Of a DNA stretch of 7,491 bases, positions 4,785-7,491 are shown in pieces (position 1 is the stretch's first letter; each line of letters opens with the position of its first letter). Origin of the DNA: JAULZV01 sp032117135. Lineage in GTDB: Bacteria > Patescibacteriota > Minisyncoccia > Phycocordibacterales > JAACPR01. Under the pieces are notes generated by a model. That model made no database searches. It was not told the origin of the DNA and saw only the letters and a program-made list of their open reading frames with translations. The position numbers were made by a program, and so were the translations under genes. The stretch lies in assembly GCA_032117135.1 (NCBI GenBank), contig JAULZV010000039.1, positions 1 through 7,491 on the forward strand. Direction: 5' to 3'.

Positions 4785-6560
4785 CTACTCCACTTCTTTC
4801 CAACTCTCAATCGCCCATGACCCCGATGGACCACTTGTAAAGTTCATATTGGCCAGTCCTGTATCATAATCCACGATTGTCCCTCCTGACATAGTAATAG
4901 TATGTCCCGTCGCTTGCCGTGCCCTCGCTCCACCAGTAAACTCAATAGTTCCTTGCTGAGCATTTAAAACCACCGCTCCAGTACTTCCAGTCATGGAAAC
5001 AGCACTACGACCTGAGCACTTTGGACCCATGGGACAGGTACTTGTAGTCACAACGAGAATATAACTTCCTGGGGTTCCAGACCCTTGGTATTGAGCCTTT
5101 CCACGCGATATAACTTGTCCATCAGTCACAATAATACTGCTCACAGCACCTGCACTAGGTGTTACTCTAATGACCGCATCACCACTTATCGCTACATTAC
5201 CGGTAACATAAATTGTTCCTTCAATATTTAAAATTGCTCCAGAACCAACAGTTAGATTACCATCAATTTTTGTAGATCCAATAGTTTTGATTTCTGACCC
5301 GCTCAAAGAAATAGTACTTGTTGCTCCTCCCGCAGCAGCCTCGGCCTTCCATGCTTCAATATTAGCATCCGAGATAGGCATTGCTTGTTGCACAGGATCA
5401 GGTCTTGAGGTATTACATACTTTATTGTTTCCAGAAGCAGTTCGGCAATAAATTCTTCCTGCGACAGTAGAATTTTTGACTTCATGTGCCCATGCATCAC
5501 CAACACCACCCGATCCAACACTCACTCCACTAATAATTCCGGTACTTCCTCCTGCATATACATCAAAATAAATATCTTTCCCAACAGGAGCGACATTGGA
5601 CCATGTACCACCATTATTAGAAGCCCAGTTTCCGGATCTGGATTCTCCATCCAGATATGTCGCATCATTAGCTCCAAGTGAATAATATTGCCCCCCAGTA
5701 GTGCTTGTATCAAATACGATCCAATAGGTAACCCCAGGTGTCAAAGACACTACGTCATTGAGCGGAATAATAAGGTATCCATAGGAGGTGGTGACTGTTG
5801 AAGCGCTAATTGCACCCTGAGTAATTGTGGTCTTGCTTGGTTTGGATGCGTTATCACTCGTAATTCTCATTATAACATTGTTCATCAGACGAGATCCTGA
5901 TTTTTTGATAAATATACGAACACTCGAGATAGGAGTTGAAGTTGATACGGTAAAACTCTGGGCAACATCTTGAGGAGTAGCATTTCCTCCAAATTGAAGT
6001 TCGTACGGAGGTGTGAGAGTACCTCTATTATTAGTTATACTCACTACAGGATCATCGATATTAGCCGAAATAGCAGTGCCTGTAATGAACGGTCCACCTA
6101 TACCGACGATATCTCCATTTGAATATGCGCTCCCATTTATACCTGAGGATCCGTACATAACAAACCCACCTTGTCCTGCCTGAAGTCCATAACTAAAACT
6201 TACTCCAGCAGTCTGAATAAGGTCGATCTGATAATTTCGCTGATACGAATCAACATCAGTTGTGACTGATACAGTCTTATCATTAGAAAAGTCTGACACA
6301 TTGATAATTGATGTTCCTTGAGCAAGCGTAAGGGTCTCAGATGATGCAAGTGCCATACCATTTTCTAATCGATACAATGCTTCCCAAGAAGCAGATGACG
6401 CTAACAAAAAGGCTTCTTTGGACTTGGTGAATGACTTTGTAACTTGCCAACTTGTAATAACAGGAATGACCACTGCAAATATAATTGCAATTGATATCAC
6501 AAAAAATAACAAGGTATTAAGAATGATAACTGCTCCTTTTTGTGTATTATTTTTAATCAT
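4785..6560 (-). CDS. PilX-like pilus-associated surface protein with inserted beta-rich domain
   Basis: This 591-residue protein starts with QKG followed by one hydrophobic helix (about 10-36). That resembles PilX-type minor pilins, which lack the +5 Glu. It is probably inserted by the type IV pilus machinery and exposed outside the cell. Residues about 120-165 and 340-411 (FSYGLQAGQGG, YSNGDIVG, GDAWAHEVKNSTVAG, NTSRPDP, AWKAEAAAGG) and the C-terminal repeats of Gly/Ser/Thr-rich strands ending in WAIESWKEVE look like one scaffold common among Parcubacteria-like proteins. Residues about 180-336 read as a separate jelly-roll-like domain of the choice-of-anchor type (QSFTVSTSTPISSVRIFIKK, GVTYWIVFDTST). 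Cys pairs 372/382 and 509/515 may form disulfides. The start overlaps the upstream stop by 8 nt (ATGATTAA). A role in adhesion at the pilus tip is inferred. Confidence 0.78.
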   Translation of the reverse strand: MIKNNTQKGAVIILNTLLFFVISIAIIFAVVIPVITSWQVTKSFTKSKEAFLLASSASWEALYRLENGMALASSETLTLAQGTSIINVSDFSNDKTVSVTTDVDSYQRNYQIDLIQTAGVSFSYGLQAGQGGFVMYGSSGINGSAYSNGDIVGIGGPFITGTAISANIDDPVVSITNNRGTLTPPYELQFGGNATPQDVAQSFTVSTSTPISSVRIFIKKSGSRLMNNVIMRITSDNASKPSKTTITQGAISASTVTTSYGYLIIPLNDVVSLTPGVTYWIVFDTSTTGGQYYSLGANDATYLDGESRSGNWASNNGGTWSNVAPVGKDIYFDVYAGGSTGIISGVSVGSGGVGDAWAHEVKNSTVAGRIYCRTASGNNKVCNTSRPDPVQQAMPISDANIEAWKAEAAAGGATSTISLSGSEIKTIGSTKIDGNLTVGSGAILNIEGTIYVTGNVAISGDAVIRVTPSAGAVSSIIVTDGQVISRGKAQYQGSGTPGSYILVVTTSTCPMGPKCSGRSAVSMTGSTGAVVLNAQQGTIEFTGGARARQATGHTITMSGGTIVDYDTGLANMNFTSGPSGSWAIESWKEVE

Positions 6561-7071
6561 ATGATTCTCTTAAAATAGCAAAACCTGAGTATGACTTGGT
6601 TTGAATACCATCGCGTGTATCAAATTGTATTTCAAGCCTAAATCTAACACCTTGTGATACGTCAGTCGGCACAAAAGCAAAATTAAAATTCGAAACGTAC
6701 AAACCTCCAGGCGTCAGTCGTTCAGGAGTATTATTGCCGACTTGATACATAACTACACCATCTGAATTTGTATAAAATCTTTGTTCTGTCTCATTTCCGC
6801 CCTCAGAGCGCAAAAATACAATTTCGCCTTCTGGAGTATTGAAAATACTATCAGTTGTATTAATACTTGATGCCGAACGAATCTCACGTGTAATACGATC
6901 GACTAATATCATCCCTGTTCGATCTGCTCGTGGTATCGAAATGAGTTCTCGATATATACCCATAAACTGTACAATCATCACAATAGTAACTGCACCAATA
7001 GTCAAAAGACCTCCGACATACATAACGAGTTCAAGCATCGTAAATCCTTTTTGTTTTGAATTTTTAATCAT
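6553..7071 (-). CDS. Prepilin-type protein, PilW/GspJ-like minor pilin
   Basis: The ATG at 7071 is preferred over an in-frame one at 7101 because it gives a normal class III signal peptide, MIKNSKQKG, cleaved before FTMLE. The mature protein then starts with Phe and has Glu at +5, followed by a hydrophobic helix to about residue 37. The product is 172 residues before processing by a prepilin peptidase. The rest is a mixed globular domain with PRADRTGMILVDRITREIRSAS (residues 48-69), a pattern common in PilW/GspJ-type proteins, and beta strands ending in a basic-acidic tail. It overlaps both neighbours by 8 nt, so it is co-translated with the PilV-like and PilX-like genes and probably forms part of the same pilus or pseudopilus initiation complex. 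The exact subfamily is uncertain. Confidence 0.85.
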   Translation of the reverse strand: MIKNSKQKGFTMLELVMYVGGLLTIGAVTIVMIVQFMGIYRELISIPRADRTGMILVDRITREIRSASSINTTDSIFNTPEGEIVFLRSEGGNETEQRFYTNSDGVVMYQVGNNTPERLTPGGLYVSNFNFAFVPTDVSQGVRFRLEIQFDTRDGIQTKSYSGFAILRESYD

Positions 7072-7491
7072 ACATGTGATGGATAAGCATTTCAGAAACA
7101 ATTATTTTGGTTGTATCTCGATATGGCCATTCGATTGTGATGGTAGCAAGTTGAGTATCAGGATCAACGGTTCCACTTTCTGCTATTTGATCGCTTCCGT
7201 TTCTTGTGACTTCACTAAAAACGACTGTTTGTGTCATTCCATATGGTAATATAGGAGTCGAAGTAGAAAGTCCATATCCCGAACCATCCCAAAATACAGC
7301 ATATTCGATATCATTAAGCATTTCATATTCTTGATCATCTCTAATATGTTGGAGTGCTTCTGCTGTTTCGTCAAGCAACAACACGGCTTGAGTCTCTCGT
7401 GTGTTTTGATATACAACTTGCATATAGACTCTAATAGCGCCAACAATCCCCACGACACATACAGCAATAATTGTTGCTGCAACAATTATTT
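7064..7491 (-). CDS. PilV/GspI-like minor pilin, 5' end cut by right edge
   Basis: The frame is open to the window edge, so the N-terminus is missing. The GTG at 7453 is not a likely start because the upstream codons encode the hydrophobic stretch IIVAATIIAVCVVGIVGA, which is the rest of a pilin-type N-terminal helix. The 141 visible residues continue with DETAEALQHIRDDQ (where pilV-like proteins have a similar EGIEAVRxIRDN pattern), an aromatic strand region (YAVFWDGSGYGLSTSTP), then TQTVVFSEVTRNGSDQIA and ATITIEWPYRDTTKIIV, the latter like the closing strands of many Patescibacteria prepilins. It heads the three-gene overlapping pilin set, whose promoter must lie outside the window. Confidence 0.75.
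   Translation of the reverse strand, partial: IIVAATIIAVCVVGIVGAIRVYMQVVYQNTRETQAVLLLDETAEALQHIRDDQEYEMLNDIEYAVFWDGSGYGLSTSTPILPYGMTQTVVFSEVTRNGSDQIAESGTVDPDTQLATITIEWPYRDTTKIIVSEMLIHHMYD

Noticed and set aside
5303..5713. Minus- and plus-strand frames within the large pilin-like gene
   Set aside because: These are shadow frames of the 591-residue gene, with no start signals or motifs.
6839..7249. Plus-strand 136-codon reading frame
   Set aside because: It is antisense to two pilin-like genes with clear prepilin features, and its translation resembles no protein.

Overview
The window looks like part of a chromosome from a small-genome bacterium of the Candidate Phyla Radiation (Patescibacteria, probably a Parcubacteria-like lineage). 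This is inferred from AT-rich core genes, short divergent glycolytic enzymes, weak or absent Shine-Dalgarno sites, and a set of pilin-like genes whose products resemble those common in that group. TGA, TAA and TAG all act as stops, so the code is standard (table 11). No rRNA, tRNA or CRISPR array was recognised.

Left part (1-2643, accessory, almost all on the + strand). The left edge holds the first 26 codons of an IS30-type transposase reading off the window on the - strand. It is followed by a run of small + strand genes with no recognisable family: a 79-residue zinc-ribbon protein (139-378), a 196-residue orphan (645-1235) and a coupled pair (1654-2208 and 2205-2558). The run is divided into compact units. 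Each of the three transcription units ends in its own hairpin-plus-T terminator with a similar tail. Two units also have good sigma70-type promoters followed by conspicuous dyads, a nested palindrome at 577-622 and a 51-nt hairpin at 1541-1591. A 95-bp direct repeat (89 of 95 identical, no gaps) lies after the second and third terminators and brackets the two-gene unit. The IS end, the repeats and the orphan genes together suggest an island of acquired or exchangeable modules.

Right part (2739-7491, core-like, all on the - strand). Read in the direction of transcription, three overlapping pilin-like genes come first: PilV/GspI-like (cut by the right edge), PilW/GspJ-like with a classical prepilin peptide, and a large PilX-like protein with an apparent inserted beta-rich domain. 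Both gene junctions are the same 8-nt overlap, ATGATTAA. A perfect 17-bp hairpin separates them from tpiA and pgk, which are 2 nt apart and encode consecutive enzymes of lower glycolysis. tpiA seems to have its own extended -10 promoter placed so that the message would be leaderless. A perfect 18-bp hairpin lies just beyond pgk and separates it from the accessory island.

Functionally, the right half makes surface type IV pilus or pseudopilus parts and two glycolytic enzymes. The left half is of unknown function. No complete, nameable new system can be claimed, but the modular layout with flanking repeats, structured leaders and a coupled orphan gene pair is the most unusual part of the window.
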